NCBI GenBank assembly: GCA_027574665.1 | Contig: CM050649.1 | Coordinates: forward strand, 66,802,150-66,866,149 | Source of the DNA: Rhynochetos jubatus | Lineage: Eukaryota > Chordata > Aves > Eurypygiformes > Rhynochetidae | DNA: 64,000 nucleotides | Direction: 5' to 3' | In this document: in pieces, positions 1 to 12,800 of the stretch | Numbering within the stretch: the stretch's first letter is position 1 | Layout: each line of letters begins with the position of its first letter | Made by a program: the position numbers and the translations under genes | The notes under the pieces: generated by a model | Told to the model about the DNA's origin: nothing | Database searches by the model: none | Seen by the model: only the letters and a program-made list of their open reading frames with translations

Positions 1-3000
1 CACATAAAGTGTTCTTTGTTTACATTTTGACCATTTTACATGTTTCTTCTTTAAGCACATAGAGGATACCTGAGCTCAACAACGTGATGCTGATGGCTTG
101 AGAAGAGTTCAGGTGTACATTTCATTTTCTGTATTCCTCAAGCCAGTATGGACTACCTGGATTTATCTTGATGCAAATTTTCATGATTTCTGTGTTTTCA
201 CATGAAAACCTTATATAACTTATAGGCAGACATGTATTCTTTGTATATCTATGTACAGGTTGGTGATGTCCAACTGGTTCACAGCTGGCTAGAAACTACC
301 CCGTAGTTGACATGGTGGTAAGGAAACTCTGCAGAGAAAGGTTGGAGCAGCTTGCCTACACTAGAGGTGACCATGTCTAAAAGAGGACCACATGGTGCTG
401 GCCAGCGGACACCTCTGTGCAGTGCTGCATCCACACCACCCACACTCTACCCACTTGTGGCTACACAGAGGAGCTTCCCCATCCCCCAGACAGAGCATCC
501 CCAGCACCTTCCACAACCTAAGGCGTCTTGGAGAGGAACAACCTTAAATACTCAAGTACCTCCATTTTTAGAGGATGAGATTATGCTCTAGGCATTCAGT
601 TAATGCTTCCACTTAGCAGATTTTTTCTCATTTTCACAGATTATGTACTGTCAGTAGTTCTCCTAAGAAAAAATACAGTGTTTCAGTTGAAGACAAGCCT
701 TAATTTATCATTAAGAAAGAAAAAAACAACCCAATTTATACATGTTTTCTACACTGTCTTCCCAAATGTTTGCATCTTTAAAGTACTTGAGGAATAATCT
801 TAAAAAGGAGAATGAAAATAAATGCATGAAATAGCATAACACATTCCTGTAATTAGTGGTATGTTCAGCTAAGAAACCCACAATTTAGTTTTTACTTCTA
901 AATCGTCTTTTTCAAACCAGTTTACTGGTGGGGGAGAAGTCAGTATTTATTAGCAAAATGAACCGTGTTTAGAGGATCAGATTTCCAGTTCAACTGTTCA
1001 GTTTCACCTCCTTCCCAAACAGACATGTAACAGTGAATCAAAAAACTCCTGACTCAAACTGCATAGCCCATATAGCCTTCCCCTAAAATCTTTTGAATGA
1101 CAATGACAAAGTCACTCATTTACTGTCTTTGGTATCACGTAGAGATTCTTGAACTGCATTCAAATCTCAGATGTCACAGTGTTTCAAAATAGCATGGTTA
1201 CTTGATTATAAAAGGGATCTGTGCTAGTGCATCACTTTGAAATGGGCAAAAGATGTTATCAAACTCCCTTCTAAATATGTTGTCTGTGATGGCCTTGCTG
1301 GTGGTGCGATTCCTTCCTAATTTCTGCTCCAGTGGTCACCGGTGACTCTCACGGCCATGCTAAGTGGTGTCTAGGTACATCTGCAGTATTTTCACTGATG
1401 TATTTTTCAGCTAAAAGTGTGATGAATACACAGTGACCTGTGAATGCTTTTGATGGCTGACATTCATCTGTTGACCCTTAAAACTTTGAAATAACTACAG
1501 TAAAACATTTAAAGACAGGAATAAAAGATAATCCCTGTCTAAAATACAATTTAATGACTAGTGGGTATTAAAAAGCAACATGTGTGGCCATCCTAAAATA
1601 CAGTGTCATCACTGCAACTCCAGATTAAATGTAGCAAAACCCTACTGCTAGTACTGGAATGAATACAATACTAGATTGAGTTAATGATTGCCCCAACACA
1701 TTGCAAAATCCTTGCATCAGAGGCTGAAATTCCTGAACAGTTTTATGGCCTGCCTATGAGACCACAGGTCCAGGTCACACTGAAGACTGAACTATTTTAA
1801 CTACTGCTTGGTTTGGATCTGGAGGTTAGTGAAAAGCAATAGAAATGGAGGTCTAATGTATTTAATTGCCTAAAGAACTGCACCTTTCTTTTAAGAATAA
1901 AACTCTGGGCTTGGTTTCTGCAGCTTATTGGCAGGAACATCATACTTGGATCATACTGCACAAGAGCTTATAGCTATTTATGCTGCTTCTGCATGGAAAT
2001 TCAGCAATTGATCTGTTAAGTCCTAAACAGACTGGGTCACATTCTTGAGACAAGAGGTTGAAAAGTTTAGGGTAGAAATATTTTTCTGAAAAATTCCATG
2101 TTGGTCTTCACAGACTTATTTATAAACTCACAGATTGTTTCAGGTGAAAAAAAAAAACAAGTCTACTTTTATAAGACCATTGATAACAACCAGTTTACCA
2201 TTAGCCTCAGTTTTAGCACACAGTATATATGTGAACCAGGTTCTAATCCACTCACTAACTTGATCGATTGCAAGCAGGGATTTGAGCCTGGGTGATCACA
2301 CTTTTTCCTCCTGGTTCACTGCATGTATAAGTAGGGTGCAAAAATTTAATGTCTCCCACAGAATTAACTGGGTGATCCTGACCCTGCTGAGCATATCGCG
2401 TGCTGAGTAGATGCTCATGGGAAAGGAAGGAGAGCTACACTAGGTCCGTCATGGTGCAAGTAACAGCAAGGCTGAACTCCCACTCAGCAATGTGGAGACA
2501 GGACATATGCAATTTCTCCTTTTAAAGCTGTTCCACGTTTTTTCACAGAATACTTAATATTCAGCACGAGAGGGAGCAAGTAAATAAGTCCCTTGCTTGA
2601 TGGGAAATCCATTCAGGTCGTGGGATGCCTGGGTTCTGTTCTCTGTGCCAAGGACCAGTTTGCAACTAGAAAGCAGAGCAGCATCAAAAGAAAGGGTGGA
2701 AGACTCTTCCCTGTCCTCTCTAGAGTATCTTACAGGTTTGCAGTCAGGACAGACTTTCAAAGGCTTTTAGGTAAAAGTAATGGCACTATCTCTTCCTCAT
2801 CCCATTTTATCAGTTTAATTCAACACTGCCTTTGCATTCAGCCCAAGTGTGTTCTACAGCACTTTACGTTTGGGTTGGAGCAGGATGCTTTGTTCCATAA
2901 GAAACACTCTCCTTAATTTTTCATTCTGATGAAAAAATATATTTTCAATTTAAGCCAATTGCTAAACAATTTAAAATATATTTTTATTTGGCTAGAGAAC

Positions 3001-3954
3001 TGTAGCAAGGCACATACAACCTTCCCAGGGTTCTGCTTTTCTTGAAATTTCCCTACTGCTGCTGACTGTGATGATAGTGGAACTGCACCTTTTGAGTTTT
3101 AAGCCAAACAAATCAGGTAATGGTTATATTTCCTGAACTGATTTCTTTTAATTCACAACAATTGGCTGACAGTAGTCTGGGAGCATTATAACTTGTATAG
3201 GGGTGGGAGGAGGGAAGGGATTGAAGACACCCCAGAGAGGTATGCTCACCACCAGCAGAAGTGAACACTGATTCTTCTGAGCAACAAAAAAATAATTCTA
3301 AATTGTTATCCATATTTAAAAATGCCTGAGATCACACCTGTAGGAACCTGCAAACACAGGATCCTCTTGTCTCCAGGAAAAGTGTGCTTTCCTGGATGTT
3401 GACACCATTCCACTATAAACCTCCCTGAATTTGATATTTATGTGTCCAGCTCTGGGTAGATCCCAGCACTGTCAAGTGATGCTTGACCTCCCCCAGAGGA
3501 AGTGGCTGGCGATGAGACACTTCCAGTGCAGGACCCTAGATGCTGGACTTGGTTTGCTTCTACTTGCTTTGGTTTGGTTTGCTTTGTTTTAGAACCTTCA
3601 GAAAAATCATCTACCTAACTGTTGTCAAATCCCATGGAAATGGAATATGGTAGAAAGGGAACATTCGTGTTTGGGACTGAACAGAACTTCAAAAGATAGA
3701 CTGAGCAGACAGACACGGAGATGCTAATATTAACTATATCCTCATAAATACTAAATGTCTTTTTTTAGGTGATGTCTGGTTATCACATGATGTCCAAGTG
3801 CAAAGGTAGGTGCTTATTCAGCAAAATTATTATGACAAGACATCCAGTAAGACAAAGGCAGTATTTAATGACAAGAAAATAATTGTGTGTCTTGGTGGTC
3901 ATGGCATTCATCTAGGTATGAAGACTTTTGGTTTCTGACTTCTCTTCTGACTAT
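1..3954. other. AFF3 intronic sequence, no recognised feature
   Basis: This is AT-rich unique-looking DNA. Open frames are short and without protein-family character. A stretch at about 2590-2680 faintly resembles a tRNA-derived SINE but not well enough to call. It is placed inside the AFF3 intron because the gene continues toward lower coordinates and no terminal exon is visible. Confidence 0.5.
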
Positions 3955-4085
3955 ATTGGGTTTTGTGTGCCAAGGTTTTGGTAGCAGGGGGGCTACAGGG
4001 GTGGCTTCTGCGGGAGGCTGTGAAAAGCCTCCCTATGTCCAATAGTGCCAATGCCAGCCAGCCAGAGCCAAGAGCCAACCCTACG
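3955..4085 (+). mobile_element. 5' fragment of an avian endogenous-retrovirus LTR
   Basis: The block starting near GGTTTTGTGTGCCAAGG and containing TTTTGGTAGCAG, CTACAGGGGTGGCTTCTG and GTCCAATAGTGCCAATGCC resembles the 5' end of the LTR that lies in reverse at 16150-16840, which reads GAGTTTTGGTAGCAG...CTACAGGGGTGGCATCTG from its own 5' side. Only about the first 130 bp are present. The remainder is replaced by a CR1 3' end. The element is old and truncated, with no coding content. Confidence 0.55.
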
Positions 4086-4206
4086 CCAGAGCAGGCAGCT
4101 GTGCCCTAAGAAGTCTGCGATCCCATGGGAAGGTGTCCCTGACCATGGCAGGGTGGTAGGACTAGAGGGTCTTTGAAGGTCCCTTCCAACCCAAACCATC
4201 CTATGT
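4086..4206 (+). mobile_element. CR1 LINE 3' end fragment
   Basis: GAAGGTGTCCCTGACCATGG, then GGTCTTTGAAGGTCCCTTCC and AACCCAAACCATCCTATG, is the conserved 3' terminus of avian CR1 retrotransposons. CR1 copies are normally 5'-truncated, so a tail of about 120 bp is usual. The final short tandem repeat (ATTCTATG type) is degraded to a single CCTATG. It sits directly against the LTR fragment. Confidence 0.8.
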
Positions 4207-5599
4207 TTCCATATATCTCTTCATAAACATATACAGACATTTATTTGCATACATGTATATACACATCTATTTAGGCATTCACATATATATGATTTTTTGG
4301 AGTCACATACAATGCATCTATTTTTAATTAGACCTGCATATAGAACCCTCTGACATTTGCTGTCTTGTAGTAGAAATTAAATAGTTTTAATCAACTGTTC
4401 TTTCTGAAACATCTAAGGAATACCCCAGTACTTCTTCCACAGATTTCTGTCCTACTAATAGTCATAGATGTAGTACTCGAGGATCACATAGAGGCATGTA
4501 ACAATCTCAAAGTCATTGCCTGATTTCTTTTTAACATTACCCATATGGAAAGATTCACCCAGACCATCTCAAGAGGATGATGGCTCATTAGGGCTTCCCA
4601 TGTAACTCTGCATGGATGCTACTTTAAAACTCTAATGTTTCACTCTTCAGAGAGGTCCTGGCCACCTTTATTGCCATCAGATGCTGGATGAAGCCTTACT
4701 GGATGCCCTTTATGGTACACAGTGAGCATTTCCGTGCTTCCATTGCTAGCTTGCTGTTGCAGTTCTTTAATTCATCCTGTCACTTTCTCCACTATTATGG
4801 CTTTGAAAGTTTAGTTGCTGCAGGCAACGGAGAGCTTGCACAACAGTGTGACATGAAATGTAGCGTTAGGCTGCTAGTACCTACTATTGGTGCGCTGCTC
4901 GAGTCCAGCAGCATGGTCTGCGTGTGTTTATCTCTTCCGTTTGCCTTTTCAATATATTTTCTTGGCAATCTTGACAGCTGCTTCTGCTTCACCATTAGGC
5001 TGGGGGAGATGCTGAGAAGGCACGATATGGTCAAAGCCTGCTGACGCTGACACTTCTGACATGCAAACTAAGGTCCATTATCCATAATAACTATTTCTGC
5101 AGCCCTCTCCCAGGCAAACTCAGCCTTATGGCCATCAGTGATAGAAACTGCTGCTTTTTTATGTAAGGGATCCATTTCCCAGCCATCAACAAAAGCACTC
5201 TGCATTCATTAAGGCAGGAGGGGAAAAACGAAGACGAGAGGAGCTCCGGGGTTTTGTTTAACCTTGTTCCTCAGGGACACCGGCCTCCTTACAGCTGCCA
5301 TCTAGTAGACCAAGCGCTAAGTAGCTCAAAGCAAGATGGCTCCCTTAGGGGACTATGGAGTATTTACAAAATGAGGCTGCTGGCAGCCGGTATGTATTAA
5401 TCCTGGTTAAAACAAAACTTGAGACACTCATAGAGCACAGGTTGGCAATTTAGAGGAGTGAGCTGAGAGTATTGGAAAACAAAGAGAAAACAGAGAAAAG
5501 AAGAGATTCAGTCTCAAAAATATTGGTTTTGCTGAAACGCTGCTAAGTATCAATAGATTTGAAGGCCCATGGCAGACTGAGAAAATGAACTTCTGAAAC
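4207..5599. other. AFF3 intronic sequence, no recognised feature
   Basis: This is unassigned intronic DNA. A 118-codon open frame at 4688-5044 has no recognisable domain and an opposite-strand frame overlaps it, so I treat both as chance. Confidence 0.45.
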
Positions 5600-5775
5600 A
5601 GATTCACAGATTCAGATTCAGAGTGGAAGGGGTTGGAAGGGACCTCTAGAGATCATCTAGTCCAACCCCCTTGCCAGAGCAGGGTCACCTAGAGCAGATC
5701 ACACAGGAACAAGTCCAGGCGGCTTTGGAAAGTCTCCAGGGAAGAAGACTCCACCAACTCTCTGGAAAACACTTG
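5600..5775 (-). mobile_element. CR1 LINE 3' portion, reverse orientation
   Basis: The plus strand reads GGTTGGAAGGGACCTCTAGA, GATCATCTAGTCCAACCCCC, then a CACAGGAACAAGTCCAGGCG block and CTCCACCAACTCTCTGG. These are standard landmarks of an avian CR1 3' region read on the opposite strand. The terminal repeat at the 5600 side is degenerate (AGATTCACAGATTCAGATTC). It is non-coding here and truncated. Confidence 0.85.
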
Positions 5776-7879
5776 TTCAAAAACCAGCTCAGCACCATTC
5801 TTGCACAAGGAGACCTACGTCCCTAATGAGACCTAATGATTCAGCCACCACCACTGCTAAAGGAAGAGCTCTCTGTACCTGTCAACTAACATTAGCTATA
5901 ACCCTCATGAATGTCTTCACTGGAGCTCGCTTTGGTGCGAGTGCTCACACCCTCCTCTCCAGGCTGCTGGAGGCCAGGCAACTGCTGGGGAGGCTGTGGG
6001 GCACCAGTTCACCTGTGCAACTCCCTGGCCATTGTGCCAGCCTCACCCTGCCTTGCTAAACCCTTCTGCAGCAGAGGAGGAAATCTCTCTCCTGGCCACA
6101 GGCTGAATTACATTGAGGCACTTACCCTAACTAGCACTCAAGAATACTCTCCTTTTTGATACTGTCATCAGCGTCAGCTTCAGGGGAAGAGGGCTACATT
6201 TTAGAAAGGGCAGGGGACACTCTTAGACAAGGTGCATAACTGAATCATAATTTTAAACAGCCCTGCTGGGAATATTGCAAAATCTCTGCTGTGTAACCAC
6301 TCTGTGCTCTGCAAAAGGTGGAAAGGTCTTGCCTTTCCATCAAGACACACCAATAGATGCCATTAGTTTGAGCAAACGGATTTTCTCCGGGCTTCAGTTT
6401 AGTTACCAAGACTAGAAGGGGGATCAGCTTCAACTGGGTATTTTTGTCTGTGGAGCTCCAAAAATGTTAAACTTATATTGAACGTAGAAAAGACAGAGAT
6501 TTAAGAAGCTTTTGTTTCAAATAAATGAACAATGCTATCAGAAATATGAAGTATAGCGCTCTGAAGTATGATATTGCATTTCAATTCCCATGTCAGTCAG
6601 GGATCCTCCATGATGAAAAGTTGTTTATAAATTTAAGGCAATACCAAGACATTATTTTTCTTTTTTTATCGAAAGGAAGGAAGTATTAATATTTATTCTT
6701 TTTTACATGGTTAAAGCAAAAACAATATACATAAATATTGCATGGGCTAAAGGGCTATAATTCTGCCATGAGCTTATCTTTTATTTTGCATAGTGATTTT
6801 GGGGGGTTTTGTTGTTGTTGTTGATTTTTTTTGTTTGGTTGGGTTTTTTTCCCCAAATGCTGCAAGTCATTTTATGGATTTCATGTTGTATAGGTAATCT
6901 TAAAGGTTTTAAACTTTTCATTTTGTGTTCTGCTTTAACACTGATATCATTGTAATGGCAAATGTATTTTTTTTTTACATCTGGGTCATGTGTCATAGGG
7001 AATATGTCACATCATTAGCTTATTCACTCCAACCTCTCTATGCTTGCTAAATATACCCAAGAGAAAGTCACCATGCTGTGAAGACGACAAGATGACAGCA
7101 CAAATCTATATTCAGTTTTGCTCAATTTCAGGTATGAGGACATCTCACAAGGTACATGTAAAAAGGTCACATCCAGTGAGATCCTTCAGCTCACATCCCT
7201 CCCATCCTCCCAAACAGAGGAGATCAGACTGCTTCACCTGAAACAAATGACATAAAGACTTTGTGCTAGTCCTGCTCTTCTCCCTGACATATGGTCATAT
7301 GAAGAACAAACCAACAACAATTTAGTTGAGACTGGAAGTGTGTTTTGTTACAGCCTTGTACATAATTCAGAACAAAAAGCTACTTTGAAAAAAGAACAAT
7401 CAGGGTCCCTAAAAAATCTAAATGTCAGTGTGTCTAGGAAAAGTGTAATTAAGGACTTTAGCTTTGTAATGCTGTACTGGCAGGCAAGCAAAACGTGTTC
7501 TGTGAAGTGTCAGCAGAACAACTTTGACATATGCCAGTGACATGCCCTTCCTTGAAATACAGTGTTTAGTTCTTGCTGGCTAATTCTGGGTTGCGTGAGA
7601 ACTTGTCAGCTCTGAAGTCCCAGAGGTTGTGTCTTGACTGGAGAAGTTCTGTGAATGCCCAGTTGTGCAACACCTTTTGCTTAGATTTTTAAGCACCAAC
7701 CAGTGCCTAGATTTCTAGTGGAAAAGTAGGTATGTAGGCAGAAAGAAAGCCACAATATGCTCCAGAAATCCCTCCAATAACTGGCACATCAGGACTGTGA
7801 AGTGCCTTGAGGAACGCAACTGCCTTACAGTCAGGACAGAAACCAAATGAGAACAGAATGAAAACAGGAGCTGAAATAA
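5776..7879. other. AFF3 intronic sequence with a G/T-rich low-complexity tract
   Basis: The main visible structure is a nearly pure G/T tract at about 6794-6852 (runs of GTT and poly-T). Nothing else is recognisable. The small open frames on both strands lack domain character. Confidence 0.45.
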
Positions 7880-8190
7880 TGCGTAAAAATGATAAGAGGC
7901 ATGGGTGGACTTCCAGATGAAGACAGATGGAAAAGATTTGAAAGGCTTAACCAAGGGAAGAACGGGTCACAGATTATTGCAGCAAAAGTCAATTGGATGC
8001 TGCCATTTGCCTTTTTTTGCAATACCAACATAAGGGAACAGCTGATGACACTGAAGAGAGATTTAACTTTTTTTAGGTGAAACATAATTAAACTGTGGCA
8101 TTCACTGTCACAAAGTAATGAGAAAAGCCTGGAGCTTAGCAGGATTAAAGAGGGACCAGACCTTTGTATAGGTAACGAGAACACCTTCCT
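7880..8190 (+). mobile_element. Ancient CR1-like LINE 3' region (degraded)
   Basis: ATGATAAGAGGCATGGG, the later AAGATTTGAAAGGCTT and AATTAAACTGTGGCATTCAC, and AGCAGGATTAAAGAGGGACC follow in the order typical of old CR1/L3-type LINE 3' ends of reptiles and birds, which encode the end of ORF2 and then the UTR. Divergence is high and the middle is rearranged, so this is a relic. The 63-codon open frame at 7889-8080 is part of it and not a gene. Confidence 0.6.
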
Positions 8191-9291
8191 TACCTTAGTT
8201 GGCAAACACAGTTTTCTTAATGAGAAGCGTAAAGCCTCACGTTTCAGTGTATAAAATAAGCAGAAACCTCAAGACTGGGGAGGCAGTGCTCCCCCCCAGC
8301 AGGTTATTTTGTACCTCAGTACCTTGCCTTGAGACCAGAAGCAGGATGCTGGAGCAAAGAGATGTCTGGTCTTGCCCAGAATGGCAATTCCTACAATTCA
8401 GTGTTTATATGTAAAAAGTAACAGCTCAGTTATAACCAAAACAAATTTGAGTGAGATCAGTTGATAAAGTAAATCCAATCATAAAGAAGGGAGAAAGTAT
8501 TATGTGTATGCAGTAAATTCTTGTACGGAAAGAAAATAAATAAAACCAGTTAAAGTAAATACAACCCAGTAAAACTGAATAATGTCCAAAGTGCTCAGAT
8601 ATAATTCTCACAAATGAAGGTGTCTTTCTGTTCCGGCAGCCTGTGCCGAGGCACACAGAGTATAATATTTTCTCCGACGGTAACAAGCAATTGTCACAAG
8701 ACCATGAGGCTTTTTTCTGCTCTTTCTAAAATTCTTAAAGCAGCAGGTCCGGATTGGGGAAAAACACACTTAGCCACAGAAGACTGCTTCCCCAGCCGGT
8801 GCAGATTGCTGCAGAGCCTTTGACGTCAATGGAGCCATACCAATTTATACCAGCTGAGGATACTTCTGCTCAGTGAGAACCTTCAGTAAGATGGTGTGTC
8901 CCCCAACTAATTTTATTAATTCTTATAATTCTGTTTATTCTCAAGCCTGATGCTAGTGCTTGAATGCGAGAAGGAATCACTAAAATTTAATTTTACAGTT
9001 CTGAAAACCCATTTGTTCACATTCCCTGAGTTGTGAAATAGGTTTTACTCTGCTCCCTAACCAGTTCAAACAAATTTGGAAAAGAGCAGAACCTTTTGTT
9101 GTTATATATATTTTCTAGTTCACTTTGCTGCATCTTCTTAATTTATAACTAAAATATAGCTTTATTTCCCCCACACACTTTAAAGGCAAATTTGAAAGTC
9201 ACTCACAGAGGAGTCAAACTGAGTCCTTTGTGAATCCTACTTATATTTTCTTTATCATTATGAGCATTTATTATTTTCTCTTTTTTACTAT
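8191..9291. other. AFF3 intronic sequence, possible ancient SINE scrap
   Basis: A short piece at about 8821-8866 (GTCAATGGAGCCATACC, then TTTATACCAGCTGAGGAT) resembles a phrase that recurs in ancient sauropsid repeats. It is too short to classify. The remainder is unassigned. Confidence 0.4.
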
Positions 9292-9898
9292 TGTGGTTTA
9301 GTCCCAGCCAGCAACTATGCACCACACAGCAGCTCACACACCTCAGTGGAGGAGAATCGGAGCAAAAGACAAGGAAACTTGTGGGTTGAGATAAGAACAA
9401 TTTCATAATTGAAAGCAAATAAAATAATGATACTAATAAGACTAACAATATTAAAAGTATGTTACTAACAATACTAATAATATGTAATGAAAATAATGGA
9501 AAACAAAATACATGATACAACCCCTCATCACCCATTGATCGACTGAGAGCCAGAGCCAGAGAGAGAGAGAGAGAGAGAGAAAGCCCACCCCTAGCCTAAT
9601 CTCCATGACCATGACATTTTACGGAATGAAATATCCCCTTGGCCAGTCTGGGCCAGCCATCCTGACTGTGTCCCTTCTCAGCTTCTTGTTGCGAGGAAAT
9701 TGGAAATACAGGCCCAGCAGCAGCACAGAAAAAGTCCTTGACTTGGTACAAACACTCCTTAGCAACAGCTAGAACCACCAGCACTATCAATACTCTTTTC
9801 AGCACAAATCCAAAACATAGTCTCATGCAAATCCAAAACAGAGCCCCATAATAGCTACTGTGAACAAAATTAACTCTGTCCCAAATAAAACCAGCACA
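9292..9898 (-). mobile_element. Solo LTR of an avian endogenous retrovirus
   Basis: On the minus strand this 607-bp block begins TGTGCTGGTTTTATTTGGG and ends CTGGGACTAAACCACA, so it has TG...CA ends. It shares AGTCAAGGACTTTT and GGCCAA..GGATAT motifs with the plus-strand LTR at 20374-20976. There is no gag-pol-env between two LTRs, so it is a recombined solo LTR. A (GA)n microsatellite at about 9559-9580 has expanded inside it. A TACTA motif lies 1 bp outside one end (9286-9290) and 2 bp outside the other (9901-9905); this may be a displaced target duplication, but the ends do not line up perfectly. Confidence 0.8.
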
Positions 9899-12800
9899 TG
9901 TACTAATGAATAGATTTAAATTAACTTAAATTTGTTGGTCATTTTTACGGTCCAATTTTTTATCTCGAGGCTACAGAGGTCATGGCTAAAGGAATCTTCG
10001 ACACACTGCTGCTGTATACATGTCTGAATAAAACTGCATGATCTAAACAATTAAATCTTGGAAAATAACCTGGAACAAGGTTGCAAAATGATATAACTGC
10101 CCCTCCTTAACTAGTGAAACGCAACCTTTCCAAGTTGAATTTCCACCACATTCCCTCAGTTCCCTTTGGATTGATGTCCCATGTAACACTAGATGAGTAA
10201 AGTAAAACGGCTTTGTACAAAGAATATTGAAAATACTGGTCTGGGTCTTCTGACAACAATCTGCAACTCCTGTTTCTCAGCTCTCATAAGTGTTGCTTTA
10301 GCTGTGAACAAATTACACTGCAGGTTTGTCAATCCTGAGATAAATAGCTGTATACAGATGAAGGCAAGCAGTACCAAAGTTAAAAAGAAATGCATTACAG
10401 TGGTTTGAATGCACAGTGCAACACCACCAACTATTTAGTCCCATAATCCAGATTTAAGTAGAGCAATCGATGAGAAAACCAAAACCAGGCAGCGAAAGAC
10501 CCAAGCCAAGCCCAACAGCTCCCACACTCAGAAAAAGAAGTCTGGGGTTTGCAAGGACCCCATGCCTGCTGTCTGCCCAAATAGATCTGGGTGGGAGAGC
10601 AACTCTTTGCCTGCTTGCTTGTCTTTCAAAATCAGTAAAGGTCAGATTGACTGACATCCTTCCTGGAGTTTGAAAAGTGGACAGAATACTTTTGTTTCCT
10701 CCTTCCTCAAAGAAGAGATGGTGAAAAACAAGTGCTTAAGTGATTACTTCACCAAGAAGCATCCTGTGGCCTTCAGTCAGCTGCCAGCCACTCGGAGGTG
10801 ACTCACTTCACGTCACGAGAGCTATTTCTTTTCACAGTGACGCAATTTGAGTTCTCCATGTTACTGTAGCTGTAATTCACAAGAGTCTTGCAGCCGCTCA
10901 TGACACACAAGGTGGCAAGCGTACTCCCCATGAGGAAGCTTGGGAAGTGAGGGACTGGCTTATCCCTAAACAATACTGCTTGTTAGGATTTCATTGTAGT
11001 TATACCATGCAAAAAAGTACAGAAACATGCATAAAACGTGTGAACGCCCTCTATACCAGGTACTGCATGCTGGTCCTCTGAATGCTGAATAATATGTGTG
11101 TCAGCTAGCTGGAAGACTAAAATATTTGGTTTCTCAAGCCCAGATCTGGATGGATGCTCTTGGCTCTACTGAGCCAGTCAAGAGGCAGTATGGTGTGCAC
11201 TGGCACTATGTGCTTCCTATGGACCATCAGAGTGAGAGGGAAAGCTCCTCCAACATCTCTGTGCCCATCGGTCTCAGGAAAAAAAGAGAGAAGCCAGGAG
11301 AGGATTTTGTCTTCTCTCCCTCCTTGGGGTTGCTGAGGAGAGTCAATACCCTGGCAAAGCACCCAGAGCCTGAGCTCTGTTATCAGGGGAGGTTCAAGAA
11401 GGACATTCTTGTGCCCTCTGCAGCTGAAAATACTCTCCTCTAGCCTCAGAGGGCAGTGAGAGATCTTGGTCCCTGTCACAAGAAGCCTGGGGTGAAGACT
11501 GCATGCGAAGGGTGGGAGGAAGGCAAGGGAAGGACAGAGAGAAGAAAGTCAGAAAGTCAGGTTCAGTGCTGAGGCTCTTCTGTTACTACAAAGGTGGGTA
11601 AGGAGATGTGAAAGTGCGGGCACAGGACTTCTGTGGGGCTTCCTGAAGTCACTTCAGTGGAGCAGATGAGCATGGACATCTATGTTTGCAAAATCAGGAT
11701 GCCAGCATTCAGTGCCTAACAGTGCTGCATGTCCTCTTGAACATCTCTCTCTTATTTGTGCAGTTAAGTGAAGAAAAAAGCTGTTTTAGAAAAGATACCA
11801 GACATTTCCAGGCAGGAGCAATTATCCAAACCGTGTCAAAAGTTGGTCTAGACTTAGTTACAGATGATCAAGGACAATGTGCTACTTCACAAGTTCAAAA
11901 GCTTTGATTAATATTTGCAGCTACTATGCAGCTACAATGCAATACAAGTCTAGCCTTAGGGCTTTTGTGTTTCTTTAAAGCATTAGCCATTAATAGGCTA
12001 AGTTTACCACTGGGATACGGAGCACTGGCCCAGCAATGCAGCTTGAATGTATTTATTTTCCAATCTATGGTTTTCAAGTACAGTGCATCAATTCTACAAG
12101 GCTTTAATGAGAGCCAAGAGGTGTACATTATAAGCAATAAATTTCTATTTCTAATGGACCTCAGTTCAGATCAGAGAGTGATTTATTAGCTTTCCTCAGC
12201 TTTTACTTGTATTTTGCTACAGAGTTCAGAAATTTAGATTTAGATCTAAAATTCACAAGATAGCATCAAGAGTCTTGTTTTCAAAGTAATTTTTTTTTTT
12301 TAATCTTAAATTTACGAATGCTCCATCCTGCTTAGGGTCAATCATTCTGAGTAACAGTGAGCATCTGCCAGCCACCCTGGACTGCTTCATTAAAATGCAA
12401 GCATTTAACTTCTAAAAGAAAAACAAATCCAACCAGTTTTGAGAGTGTGCATATTTAGTGTAAGAGCAGAAGGAAAGACATTTGTCTAAATAAGTAGCTC
12501 TTAGCAATATGTTTATTACTACAGTTATTGTCAGTAATAACAGAAATAACAAGAACAATACTATTTGTCATCAGCCAGTGGAACAGGGACTGCCCTCTCC
12601 ATCACAAGACAAAGACAGTGTTCACCTATCTGTAATCTGTAAATTGGGTGTAAATTATGACCGATTCTCAGATCCATGAAGCTTCATGAGTAAGTCCTCC
12701 ATGCTGGGTCCCGACACAGTCAGCTGGCAAACATCCAGAAAAGGATGTCTATTAGGGTTATGACAAATGCCCTAATATAATCACTGGATTATTCAGAGAT

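Noticed and set aside
2590..2680. MIR-like SINE in plus orientation
   Set aside because: GGGATGCCTGGGTTCTGTTC recalls the MIR core, but the match is short and the flanks do not continue it.
4431..4460. Possible downstream AFF3 exon (minus-strand SVEEVL near 4.44 kb)
   Set aside because: Only VEE matches the expected CVEEIIREMTW motif; the following residues (VLGYSL) differ and no exon context fits.
9203..9826. Minus-strand open frames of 76-110 codons near 9.2-9.8 kb
   Set aside because: They are largely inside the LTR at 9292-9898 and have no protein-family signature.
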